Positions 1 to 12,800 of a DNA stretch of 17,992 nt are shown here, piece after piece. Positions within the stretch are counted from its first letter, which is position 1; every line of letters begins with the position of its first letter. The position numbers were made by a program, and so were the translations under genes. Source of the stretch: Gordoniibacillus chartarius (GTDB taxonomy: Bacteria; Bacillota; Bacilli; Paenibacillales; NBRC-103111); assembly GCF_042432825.1 (NCBI RefSeq), contig NZ_JBHLWN010000037.1:1-17992 (forward strand), in the 5' to 3' direction. The notes below the pieces were generated by a model. The model had not been told where the DNA came from. It did not search any database and saw nothing but the letters and a program-made list of their open reading frames with translations.

Positions 1-821
1 GCCTCGCCGGTGGCGACAAGAACCGTCAGGCTTGGCAGCGGCACCGGGGAGGATTCCAGATGATCGAGCAGTACGGCAAGATACGATGGTACGACCTCTA
101 GCACGGTAACACCGTCGGCAATGACGCTTTGCAGCAGATCGTCCGGCCGCAGGATCAGCTCGTTCGGATAGATGACGGTCTGGCCGCCGAGCGTAAGCGA
201 CGTGAAGAGCTGCCATACCGAAATATCGAAGCAGTGCGACGCGTTCTGGGCGATAATGCTGTGTTCGTTCACCTGCAAATCCTCGACCTTGGCGGTCAAG
301 TGGTTCATCATTCCGCGGTGCTCGACCATCGCTCCCTTCGGACGGCCCGTCGACCCCGACGTGTAAATGACGTACGCCAGACGGTCCGGGTCGTGCGGCA
401 GCCCGACGTTCGAGCCGTCCGCTTCGGCAAGCATATTGCCGAGCCGGTCGAGCTCGAGCGCTGTACAATGAAGCTGCACGCTCAGCTCCTCGCTCATGAA
501 CACCGACTCCGTGAGCAGCACCGCCGCCCCGGCGTCGCCGAGCATGCCCGCCGTCCGGTTCGCCGGATAGTCCGGGTCGATCGGGATATACGCGCCGCCT
601 GCCTTCCAGACGGCGAGAATGCACGCCGCCAGAAGCGGAGTGCGGTGCAGCATAATGCCGACCCGGTCCTCCTTCGCCAGCCCTTGCTCCAGCAGCAGCC
701 GGGCGATCCGGTTCGCCCGCTCGTTCAGCTCCCCGTACGTTACACGCTCCTGCCCGAAGACGAGCGCCGTCCGTTCCGGATGGAGCGCCGCCCGCGCTTC
801 GAACAGCTCGTGGATCGACCG
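1..821 (-). other. NRPS module 5 adenylation domain A5, partial, predicted Dab
   Basis: Residues about 5626-5898, cut by the window edge just after the A5-core region (ATGE). VTYGEL (near 5654) and YTSGSTGRPKG (T5779) are present. Six specificity positions are visible: D5824 I5825 W5828 E5867 V5894 T5896, giving DIWEVT. These match A1 at five of six positions, and the surrounding sequence is also very similar to A1, including GGAYIPIDP, LAYVIYTSGSTGRPKGAMVE and QNASHCFDISVWQ. The substrate is therefore most likely the same basic amino acid, probably Dab. The remaining code positions, carrier and any E domain lie beyond base 1. Confidence 0.8.
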
Positions 822-3800
822 CTCCGCCGCCGTGTCGCCCGGCCGTTCGTCATAGAAGCCGGCGAGCTGCTCCCGTTCGGCGCCCGTCAGCAGGCAAATG
901 CTGCCGATTGCTGTCTCCGGATTATCCGTCATCTGCTCCAGCACGCGGATAAAGTGTCCCGCCATCCGTTCGATCGTCGCCTGATCGAACAAGCTCGTAC
1001 GGTATTCCCACAAAAACTGCAGCCCGCCTTGTCCGTGGGAGGCTTCCAGCGTCACGTCCAGCTTCGCCGCCCGGTGCTCGAACTCGCATGGCTTCAGCGG
1101 CCATTCGCCCAGCTTCATGCTCGCCATGTCCATATTTTGATAGACGAACATTACATCGAACAGCGGGTTCCGGCTCATATCGCGTTCAAGCTGCAGCTGC
1201 TCCACCAGCTCCTCGAACGGGAAGTCTTGATGGGTGAAGGCGTCAAGCGTGTCCCGCTTCACTTCGGCCAAAAACTCCCGCACCGATTTCGCGCCGGCCG
1301 GCGCGCTGCGCAGCGCCAACGTGCCGACAAACATGCCGACCACTTCGTCCAGCTCCGCAGCCGTTCTGCCGGCCACCGGCGAACCGACGATCACGTCGTC
1401 CTGGCTCGTATATTTGGCCAGCATGACGTTGAAAGCGGCGAGCAGCACCATGTACACCGTCGTCTCCGTCTCGGCCGCAAGACGGACAATCTTGTCGGTC
1501 AGCTCAGGGCCGCCGGCAAGCGTGATGCGGGCACCGGCAAAGTCTTGCGCCGGCGTTCGCGGCCGATCGGTCGGCAGCTCCAGCACAGGCAGTTCCCCGG
1601 CGAAGCGGTCGAGCCAGTAGGAACGCTGCTTCTGCAGCTTCTCCTGCTGCTCCTCCGAGCTCAGCCAGACACTGTAATCCTTGTATTGCAGCGAAACTTC
1701 CGGCAGCATGTCACCGCGATACAGCGCCTGCAGCTCCCGCAGTAAGATTTGTACGGAAATGCCGTCCGTCACGATGTGATGCACATCGATGAAGAGCAGC
1801 GTCTCCAAGCCGTTTTGTACGACGGCTGCCCGAAGCAAAGGCGCCTGCTGCAGCTCGAATGGACGAATCATCGCTGCCGCCAGCCGCTCCGGCGTCATGC
1901 CTCCTCCTTCCCCATCAAGACGCATGAGCCGGAAGCTCACCCGCTCATGAACGCGCTGCATCGGCACGCCATCCCGGACGATAAACGATGTGCGCAGCGA
2001 TTCATGCCGCTGAAGGATCGCCCTGAAGGCGGACTCCAGACGGTCAGAGTCCACTTGCCCTTCGATGCGGTAAACCGACGGCAAGTTGTAAGCGGTTTGT
2101 CCGCCTTCGATTTGTTCGAGCACAAATATTCGTTTCTGCCCCGGCGACAAAGGGTATTCCGCTTGCTTCAAAGCCGGCGCGATCCCGCTTTCCGCAAGCC
2201 TGTCTCCCCTATCGATGAGCGAAGCAAGCTCGCGGATCGTCGGAGATTCGAACACAGCCTTAAGCGGCATGTCCGCTCCCATATCGCGGTGAATGCGAGC
2301 CGCGAGCTGCGACGCTTTGAGCGAATGTCCGCCGAGCCGGAAGAACGGATCGTCAATGCCGATGGCCGCAACGTCCCGGTCCAGCAGTTCGCTCCAAAGC
2401 GCCGCCAGCCGCCGTTCCGTTTCGTTCCTCGGGGCAGCGTAAGGGGAGCCGCCGCTCATAGCCAGCTCCGGCTCCGGCAGCGCGGACCGGTTGATTTTCC
2501 CGTTCGGCGTGAGCGGCAGCTTGTCGAGCTGCATGATCGCAGCCGGCACCATATAATCCGGCAGCTTGCTCGCCAGGCCTCTGCGCAGCTCTGCAGTCGA
2601 AGGCTCCTCGCCTTCCGTCGTGAAATACGCGCACAGATAGCTGATGCCCTGCGAATCTGCGCGGTCAATAACAACCGCTTCGCGAATGCCGGGCAGCTGC
2701 AGCAGCTGAGCTTCGATCTCGCCGAGCTCGATCCGGAAGCCGCGTATTTTGACCTGGTGGTCGATGCGCCCCAAATATTCGAGCTGTCCGTCCGGCAGCC
2801 AGCGGGCCAAATCGCCCGTCCTGTACATGCGCCTGCCACCCCCCGGCACATGCGGCACGAACTTCTCCGCCGTTAAGTCGGGACGGTGCAAATAACCGTC
2901 GGCAAGCCCTTCGCCCGCTATGCACAGCTCACCTGCAACACCCGGCGGTACGAGCTTCAAATGCCTGTCCACGATGTACACCTGTGTGCCCGCAATCGGG
3001 CGTCCGATCGGGATTTGCTCCGGAACCGGCGCTCCGGCCGCCCCGGCGTCCCATAGCGTCGCACATACGGTCGACTCCGTCGGACCGTACGCATTCACAT
3101 AGCGGACATGCGGCTGCCACGCTTTGACCAGCTCGGAGGGCGAGGCGGAGCCGGCGGTAATGAGCAGCCGCAGCGAGCTTGACCGCTCCGGCGCCAGCTG
3201 AACGGCATATGTCGGCGGTAAGGTGGCGACCGTAATAGCGTGCTGTTGAATGAAGCTCTCAAGATGTGCCGGATGATGCAAAATGTGTTTCGGCACTACG
3301 AACAGCAGCGCTCCGGTCAGCATGCTCATGAACATTTCCCACACCGAGGCGTCGAACGACAAGCTCGCGAACAGCAGGACGCGGTCCTCTTCCGTGACGT
3401 GCAGCCGCTCCCGGAATGTAGCCAGCAAGGAGCTCATACCGCGGTGCGGCACCATGACTCCCTTCGGGCGGCCGGTCGTACCGGAAGTGTAGATCACGTA
3501 TGCCGGGTCGGAATCCCGTACAGCGTATCGTTCATGCTCAACGTAAGCTGGCCCGCTCTCATACAGTCCTTCATCGTCCATACATAAAACGGCTGCTTGG
3601 GAGCTTTGCACGACGTCACGCTGCAGCAGCCTCCGTTCGGTAAGCAGCAGCTTGACGCCGCTGTCCTGCAGCATATAGGCGATTCGCTCCTCCGGATAAT
3701 CCGGATCGATCGGCACATAGGCGCAGCCGGATTTGAGGATGCCGAGAATGGCCGCGATCGTATCGATCGACCGATCCGCCATCAAGCCGATCAGCTCGCC

Positions 3801-6800
3801 TTGCACTGCGCCGCGTTCGCGCAGAACGGCAGCCAGACGGTCCGCACGGCCGTTCAGCTCCGCGAAGGACAAGACACGCTCGCCGTCGGTCACCGCTTTC
3901 GCTTCAGGCGTGCGGAGCACCTGCTGCTCGAACAGCCCGTGAATGGTCACATCGTTCGCCTGCGGTATCTCACTATCGTTAAACTTCGCCAGCTCGGCCG
4001 CTTCCGCATCCGTGACGATGCTCAGCGCCGCAACGGGTAGACCGGCATCGGCGTCGACCTGCTCGATCAACCGCTCCAGATGGCCGGCAAGCCGCGCAAG
4101 GACGCGCTGTTCATATACGCCTTGGCGGAATCCGATGCGTACCGTCAGCTCCCGTCCGGGGAATACCGAGACGGCGAGCGGATAGTGGCTTCGTTCGAAC
4201 GCATCCGCCCCCGTCACGCGGAAGCCCGTCTCGGCGGCATTGTTCAGCTCCGCTTCGTCAAGCGGATAGTTCTCGAAGGCAATGACATGATCGAACACAT
4301 GCTGCTTCAGCTCGCACGACGCTTGAATTTCATAGAGCGGATAAAATTCGTACGACCGGGAGCGGATCGACGCTTCCGCCACATTGTGCAGCAAGCTTGC
4401 AAACGTCGAATTCGCTTCGGCGCGAACGCGCATCGGCAGCGTGTTGATGAACAGCCCGACCATCCGTTCGACGCCGTCCAGTTCCGGCGGTCTGCCGGCG
4501 GCGACGCTGCCGAATACGGCGTCGTCCGTATCGTTATATTTGTGCAGAAGCACTCCCCATAGCGTCTGGAACACCGCGCTCAACGTCACTTCATGCCGGT
4601 TTGCGATCGAATGCAGGCGCGCTGTCGTTTGTTCGTCCAGCACAAACGTCAGCTCACCGTAAGCATCGTGTTCGTTTTGCCGGCCAACCGATGCTTTGGG
4701 CAGCGTAGTCTGCGTATCGAAGCCGCTCAAATAGTCGCTCCAATAAGCAGCGGCCGTCTGCCGGTTCTGCGTCTCCAGCCAGCGGATATAGCTGCCGTAC
4801 GAAGGTGCGGGTGCCAATGCCGCCGCCCACTCCGCAAACCGGTTCCTCCCGAGTGCCGCATATGCCTCGAACCATTCGCGAAGCACGATGCCGAGACACC
4901 AGCCGTCGAGAAGCACATGGTGGAAGCTCCATACCAGCTTATGCGAGCGGTCTCCGGTACGGATCAATGCGACCCTCATCGGCGTCTCTCTGTCCATGGC
5001 GAAGCCGCGCTTCCGTTCGGCCTGTTCGTAACTCGCAACGGCTGCTGCCGCTTCTTCGGCAGTCCATGCGCTGTAATCCACCAGCTCAAGCTTCGGTACC
5101 GTACGGGCTGCCAGTACAGCCTGCAGCGGCGTTTGTTCAGTGTCATGACGGAAAATCGTACGGAATATATCGTGACGCGCGATCAGCAAATCCAGGCCTT
5201 GCTCCAGCCAATCGGCGCGAACGCCGCCTTCCAGCGATAGCGTCAGCTGCTGGAAATATGCCTCGGAATCAGGGTTCAGCTGCGCTTCAAGAAGAAGCCC
5301 TTCCTGCAGCGGCGATAGCGTGTAGGCGTCGGTCAGCTCCACGGCGGCAGGCAGCGAAGCATACAATTGCTCCAGCGCGACTTGCCCGATACGAACGGAG
5401 CTCAGGTCGCTTGGCGTCAGCTCGCTTCGTCCCTTCCCGGCGCAGTGCTCCAGCAGAGCAGCCAGCTGCTGCAGGAACGAATCGGCGAAGCTTTCCACCG
5501 CGCCTTCGGCCCACTCGGAAGAATCGTAATCGAGCGCAAACGTCAGCTGATCGTCGCGGATCCAGCCGTTGATGTCGAGCGGATAGCGCCGTTCCATGCG
5601 CGGGCTGATTTCCTGGCCGGTCTTGCAGACGGAACGCCCGATGCCGCTGCCTTCCGCGAAAGCCGCATCCAAATCGCCCAAATAGTTAAAACCGATCTCC
5701 GGGTTCAGCCGGAACGACAGCCCGTTTAGCGTCGCCCGGTCCGCCAGGAAGCGAAGCGCTCCATAGCCGATTCCCTTGTGCGGTACGGACCGCAGCGTTT
5801 CCTTCACCGCTTTGATCCGTTCGCCGGGCGGCAGCTCCAGCCCCGCCGGCAGAATTACCGGATACAGCGCCGTAAACCAGCCGACCGTTCTTGTCACATC
5901 CAGCTCATTGGCAGCAATGACCTGCTCCCGGCCGTGTCCCTCCAGCCAAACGCCGATCCGCTCGCCGCCGCTCCAGGCGGCAGCCGCATACGCTAACGCG
6001 GACAGCAGCAAATCGTTCGTCTCCGTACGATAAGCGCGATGAGCGGCCGTCGTCAGCGCAGCGGTATGCTCTTTGGAGAGCGTGACGACCAGCTGCGAGG
6101 AGCGGCCGATGGCAGACCGCGACGATGTGCGGACACGTGGCAGCGGTGTGAGTGCCGTTCTTTCCTGCTCGAGCCAGTATGGAATTTCCCCAAGCAGCTC
6201 TTCGCTTCCGGCCCAGCTGTGAACGGCCGCCGCCCAATCCCGGTACGAATGTGTTTTGGGCGGGAGCTCCAAGCTTTTCCGCTGCACAGCCAAGTCATAT
6301 AACGATGCAAAATCATCCAGCAAAATTCGCCACGATACGCCGTCTACGACCAAATGGTGAATGACAATCAGCAAATGATCGCCCGCCGCCGTCCGGAACA
6401 AGGCAAGCCGTACAAGCGGACCTCTATGCAGATTGAAGCCCGTTTGCAGCGCTTCGGCTTTCCGCTCGATCGCTTGGCCGCATAGCCCCGGTTCCAGCCC
6501 GGACAGTTCGACGACCTCCCAACCAAGCTGGGCTTGGCGAACCTCTTGCACATATGCCGACAACGTCTCTTCGCGCTCATGGAACACGCAGCGCAGCGCA
6601 TCGTGATGCTCCAGCAGCTTCGACCAAGCTGCGAACACAGCCTCCGCCTCAAAGCCTTCCGCACGGTACAGCATAACCGACTGGTTGAAATGATGCGCGT
6701 CGGTAAACCGTTGTCCGGCAAACCAGCTTTGGATCGGTCCGAGGGGAACGTCGCCCTGCACCGGCTCCTGAGACGCCGTAAGCCTGAGCTGCTTCAGATG

Positions 6801-9800
6801 CGGTGCCAAATGGCGGATCGTCGGCGTCAAGAACAGCTGCTTCATCTCCATCTGCAAGCCGAGCTTATGCAAGCGGGACGATACTTGGATCGCTTTGATC
6901 GAATCGCCGCCCCGGTGGAAGAAATGATCGTCGATGCCGACAGAAGCGCCAAGCAGCTGCGACCAAATATCCGCAAGCTGCCGCTCCGCCAGGCTGCGTG
7001 GCGGCGCATAAGCCGTTTCGCGCAGTCCTGAAGCCTCCGGCTCCGGCAGCGCTTTGCGGTCGAGCTTGCCGTTGGCGGTAATCGGCATCCGCTGCAGCTG
7101 CACGAACTGGGCGGGAATCATATAATCCGGTACATGCCGGCCCAAATCGTCGCGCAGCTCGGCTGCCGTCAGCTCGGCATCGGCGACGTAGTAGGCGCAT
7201 AAATACGTGTGCCCTTGCCCGTCTTTGCGGGCCAGCACCGCCGCCTCGCGAACGCGGCCGAGAGCCAGCAGGCGGTTCTCGATTTCGCTCAGCTCGATGC
7301 GGAAGCCGCGGATTTTCACCTGCTGGTCCATCCGGTCCAAATATTCCAGCGTGCCGTCCGGCAGCCATCTTACGAGGTCCCCCGTCCGGTACATCACCGT
7401 ACCGGGTTCGAACGGGCAGGGAACGAATCTCTCTGCCGTCAGCTCCGGCTTGTTCCAGTAGCCTAAACCTAGGCCTCTGCCGGCAATGCACAGCTCGCCC
7501 GGAACGAGCACTGGCTGCAGCGCCATCTGCGCATCGACGACATAGAGCTTCATCCCGCGCACCGGAACGCCGATCGGCACGGACTGGGCCTCGGGCTTCA
7601 GCTCGTTGACGGCATGGAATGCCGCCAGGATCGTCGTTTCCGTCGGTCCATAGGCGTTGATGAGCTTATCCGGCCCGAGGAAGTCAAGCGCCTTGCGTAT
7701 ATGCGGAAGAGACGCCTTTTCCCCGCCGAAAATGATTTTTCTCATACCGGACAAGCATTCGATCTCTTCCTCGACAAGCATATGAAAGAGTGCGGTCGTG
7801 ATGAGACCGACCGTGATGCGTTCGTTTCGAATCGTGCCGGACAGCAGCCGAAGATCCCGGACCGTATCGGCATCTACCATGACAAGCGCAGCCCCGTTCA
7901 GCAGCGCACCGAACAGATCGAACACGGACCCGTCGAAAGCATAGTTCGAGAATTGCAGAACCCGGTCTTCGGCTGTGATATCGATATAATTCGTATCCAA
8001 AACGATATGCGCTACATTGTCGTGGGTTAACCGCGTACCCTTCGGCTGCCCTGTCGTTCCGGACGTGTAGATGATATAAGCTGCATCATTAACGTCATTA
8101 ATAGTCTCCAAATCCGTACCGTCGGCATCATAAGTCCGCTCATCATCGAGCCGCAATGGGACTCCGTCATACGATTCCAGCGCCGGACAAACGACCCGTT
8201 CATGCGTCAGCACCAGCCGGGCTCCGCTGTCGGCCAGCATATAGGCGATTCGTTCCTCCGGATACGCCGGATCGATCGGCACGTAAGCGGCCCCGGCTTT
8301 CAATACGCCGAGAATACCGACGACCATCTCGACGGAGCGCTGGAACAGCAGTGCAACCGGCGTATTCGGTGCAGCCCCCCGCTCCCGCAGCGTACGCGCC
8401 AGCCGGTTCGACCGCTCATTCAGCTCTCGGTAAGTCAGCTCTTCCCCACGGTAAGATACAGCGATTCGATCCGGTGCAGCTCGTACCTGCATCTCAAACA
8501 GCTCGCCGATGCTGCGGGAGCCCGGTTCGGTCTGCATCGGCACGTTAAACGCGGTCAGCACCTGAGCCTTTTCCCGTTCGGTGATCAGTTCTATCTCTCC
8601 AATGCGGAGCAACCGGTTTGCAGCGATTTGCTCCAGCACATGCAGGAAGTGTCCGGACAAACGGCGTATCGTCGCCCGCTTAAACAGGCCCGCCGCATAT
8701 TCCACTTGGAAGCGGAGCCGATCGCCGTCATGGAACGCTTCCAGCGTCAGATCGAACTTCGCTTTCCGGCTCTTGGATGCATACGGCGTAACCGACAGAT
8801 CGCCCATGCGCAGCGCCTGAACGTCATAATTTTGCAGTGCGAATACATGGTCGAACAGCGGGTTGCGGCTTACATCCCGTGGCAGCTGCAGCCGGTCCAG
8901 CAGCTCTTCCAGCGGATATTCCTGGTGCTCGTACGCTCCCAGAACGGCTTCCTTCATTTCCATCAAGTAATCGTTAAAAACTTTGTCCGCTGATGGTACG
9001 GAACGGATCGGCAGCGTATTGACGAACATGCCGACAACCGAGTCCAGCTCCTCATGCGCCCGTCCGGCGAAAGGCGTGCCGACTACAATGTCGTCCTGCC
9101 CCGTTTGCTTGGCAAGCAGAACGTGGAATGCCGCCATCAGCACCGTATACAAGGTCGCTCCCGTATCCGACGACAGCTGCATCAGCTTGCGAACGAGCTC
9201 GGCTTCCGCCGTGAAGCTCAGCTCATCGCCCTCGAACGAACGAACTGCCGGGCGCGAATAATCCGTTGGAAGTTCGGCGGTTTGCAGCTCGCCTCGGAAA
9301 CGATCCAGCCAGTAATCCCGATGCAGCTCCATGACCGGATGTTCGTTCCGCTTGTTTTGCCAAGCCGCAAATTCCTTATATTGCACACGCTGCGGTGCAG
9401 GCTCCCGCCCCTCGTACAGCTCCGCAATATGGCGCAGCACGATGGAGACGGACACGCCGTCCGAAACGATATGATGCATGTCCGCAAGAAGCACGTGCTT
9501 CCGCTCGTTCACTCTTACTATGGCAAACCGGGCAAGCGGAGCTTCCGCGAGATCAAACGGCTGCACATAGTCACGAATTATTGCTTCAAGTCCCTCCTCT
9601 TCACATTCAAACCAAGCAAACTCCGGCTCCACATGCTCATGGATCCGCTGCACTGGCACGCCGTCTACGAGAGCGAACGAAGTACGCAGCGATTCATGCA
9701 CCCGGAACAGCGCCCTCAGCGCTTCTTCCAGCCGACCGCGGTCCAGCTCTCCTTCCAGCAGCAGATAGCCCGGCATATTGTAAGCTGTACTGCTTCGATC

Positions 9801-12800
9801 CAGCTCATGAATGAAATACAACCGTCGCTGCGCCGGAGACAGCTCGTAGCCGTCACGCGCTTCGAGCGCCGGAATAAGTTCATGCTCGGTTCTCCCGAGC
9901 GTGTCGACGAATGCGGCCAGCTCGCGCACGGTCGAACGGCGCAGCAGCTCGCGAAGCGGCACGTCGACATGCAGCGCCTGCTGGATCCGCAGCATCAGCA
10001 TTTGGGCCTTGAGCGAATGGCCGCCCAGCTCCAGGAACGAATCGTTGACACCGACCCGCTCGATTTCCAGCACCTCTTCCCAAATCGCGGCAAGCAGGCG
10101 CTCCGTTTCACTAGCCGGCGGTTCATAGACCGTATCGGAGCGTACGCTTTCCAGCGGATCGGGCAGCGCCTTCCGGTCGATTTTGCCGTTTGCCGTAACC
10201 GGGAGCTTATCCAGCTGCAAGAAGTACGCAGGAATCATATAGGCCGGCAGCACGGCGGACAACGCTTCCCGCAGCTCTTTCGCTTCGATTGGACGCGCCG
10301 CCGTGAAATATGCGCAGAGAACGGCATGCCCCTGCCGATCCTTGCGGTCGACGACAATGACGTCCTTCACATGTTCGACGCCCGATAGCTGGACCTGGAT
10401 CTCGCCCAATTCGATCCGATAGCCGTGAATTTTGACTTGATGATCGATCCTGCCGAGAAACTCAATGACGCCGTCCTCGCCGAAGCGCGCCCGGTCGCCG
10501 GTCCGGTACATGCGCGCGCCGGGAGCGTCCATGAACGGATCGGGCAGGAAGCTGGCTCGGGTCAGCTCCGGATCGTGATAGCCGGCCGCCAGGCATTCCC
10601 CTCCGATATACAGCTCCCCCGGCACTCCGATCGGGCATGGCTGCAGCTCCCCATCCAAAATATAGTAATAAGCGTTCTGAATCGGACGTCCATAAGGGAT
10701 GCTGGTCCACGCCGGATCGATCTCGCCGACTTCATGGAAGTTCGACCATACCGCCGCTTCCGTAGCTCCGCCCAAGGCGATCACCTGAGCCGACGGGAAT
10801 ACCCGTTTCACCGCCGGAGGCAGCGCCAGCGGGATCCAGTCTCCGCTCTGGAAGACGATTCTCAGCTTGCTGTCCGTGACCGGCTCCTCCATGCGCTCCA
10901 TGTAGGGCACAAGCTGTCCGAGCGCCGCCGGAGCGGAATCCCAGAACGTGATCGGCTCCGTACGCAGCAATTCCAGCAGCAAGCCGGGCTCCTTCACATC
11001 CGTTCGGCTGGCTATATGAACCGAGCCCCCTGCCGCCAGCATGCCGAAAATATCGAAGACAGACAAGTCGAAGCAAACGGACGTGACGAACAAAACCCGG
11101 TCGCCTGGCCCGAACCCGAATGTGCGCAATGCCCAATCGATCAGGTTCAAGACCGGCTTGTGCCGTACGAGCACCCCCTTCGGCGTGCCGGTCGAGCCGG
11201 AAGTAAAGATGGCATAAGCGTAATCGTCGGCACATGCTTGCATCGGCAAATTGGCCGCAGGCAGCGACGAATTTAGCTCTTTGTCCGAACGAACGACTGT
11301 AAGCGGGTGCTGCAGCTCGGCGGCGACGTCGTCCATCAGCGGCTTAAGCTCGGAAGTCGTTACCATAACTCGAATGCCCAGTGTGCCGCAAATATGAGCG
11401 ATCCGCCCTGCCGGAAAATCAGGCTCGAACGGCACGTACGCCGCGCCCGCCTTTAGAATACCCAGCAATCCGGCGATCAGCCGCTCGGAACGTTCCATCA
11501 CCATTCCGACGAAATCGCCGCAGCCGGCGCCGAGCCGCTTCAAATAATGAGCGAGCCGGTTCGCCTCCTCGTTCAGCTCCGCATACGTCAGCGAACGGCC
11601 CTCGCAAATGAGCGCGATTGCTTCAGGCTGCTGTGCGGCCTTCTCTTCGAACCACCCGTGCAGCGTCGTATTGTCCCGATATGTGCGGTACGTACGGTTG
11701 AAGTCATAAACCGTAAGCTGACGTTCCGCGTCCGTCGCCAAACGAATGTCCGCCAGCCGCAGCTCCGGCTCCGCCGCAATTTGCTCCAGCACATGGAACC
11801 AATGTCCGCTGATTCTTTCAATGACGCCTTGCTCGTATGCAAGCGCGTTATAATTGCATTTGACGAGCAGCTCTTCGCCCGGAACTATTATGATGTTCAA
11901 ATCGTAGTTCGTCTGCTCGAACGAAGCGAATTCGCCGATTGTGAAGCCGATCTCCGCCGGGTTAAACGCGCGCTGAAGCTCCTCGCGGTCGACGGTTACA
12001 TTTTCCAGCACCAACAGATGATCGATCAACCCCTGCTGCATGTCCGTTAGCGCCTGAATGTTCGTCAGCGGCTCATGATCGTAGCGTCCCCCAGTCGCCA
12101 ATGCTTGATCCCGCACGCTGCGCAGGATGTCGCTGAACGGCCGCCCGCGGTCCATCCGTACCCGAACCGGCACCGTATTGATAAACAATCCGACCATGCG
12201 GTCCACACCGGACAATTCGGCAGGGCGCCCCGATACGACATGGCCGAAGACAACGTCGGTCACCTGATTGTATTTGGCCAGAACGACGGCCCAAGCCGCC
12301 TGAAGCAGCTGATGCAGCGTCGCGCCGTAACGATGGGCAAGGCGCTCCAGCTTCCGTGTCGTCTCCCGGTTTAGGCGGCTTGCGCGTTCGGCGAGCTCGT
12401 AGCCTTCCAAACCCGTGTATCCGGAGCGTTTCGGCACGCCGGTTTGCTGCTCGAAGCCCTCCAGCGCCGATTTCCAATACGCCTTAGCCTCGTGCGGATG
12501 CTGCTCCTCCAGCCAAGAGATGAACCGCTCGTAAGGGACGGCCGGTTCCAGCTCGGCGGGCATACCGTGGACAGCCTGCATATACAGCCGGAACAAATCG
12601 TTCATCAGCAAGCTTAGGCACCAGCCGTCCATCACAATGTGATGGTGAGTCCATGCGATCTTCCATGTGCTTTCGCCAACCTGCACGATTGTATATCGAA
12701 CCGGCAGGTCACGGGTCAAATCGAAGCCGTTCGCGCGCTCTTCGGCAATAATGCGCATAGCGGTCTCCATCCGTTCCTCTTCCGGCACGTGCATCACGGA

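Noticed and set aside
129..1745. A 538-codon plus-strand open frame antisense to C5 and A5
   Set aside because: It lies opposite a clearly homologous NRPS frame, its translation is rich in Arg, Gln, His and Leu with no recognisable domain, and long antisense frames are expected opposite GC-rich coding sequence.
1749..2876. A 375-codon plus-strand open frame antisense to A4, T4 and C5
   Set aside because: It has the same biased composition with no domain, and is a shadow of the minus-strand synthetase codons.
9054..10388. A 444-codon plus-strand open frame antisense to C3, T2 and A2
   Set aside because: It is antisense to intact NRPS motifs and its translation has no recognisable fold or motif.
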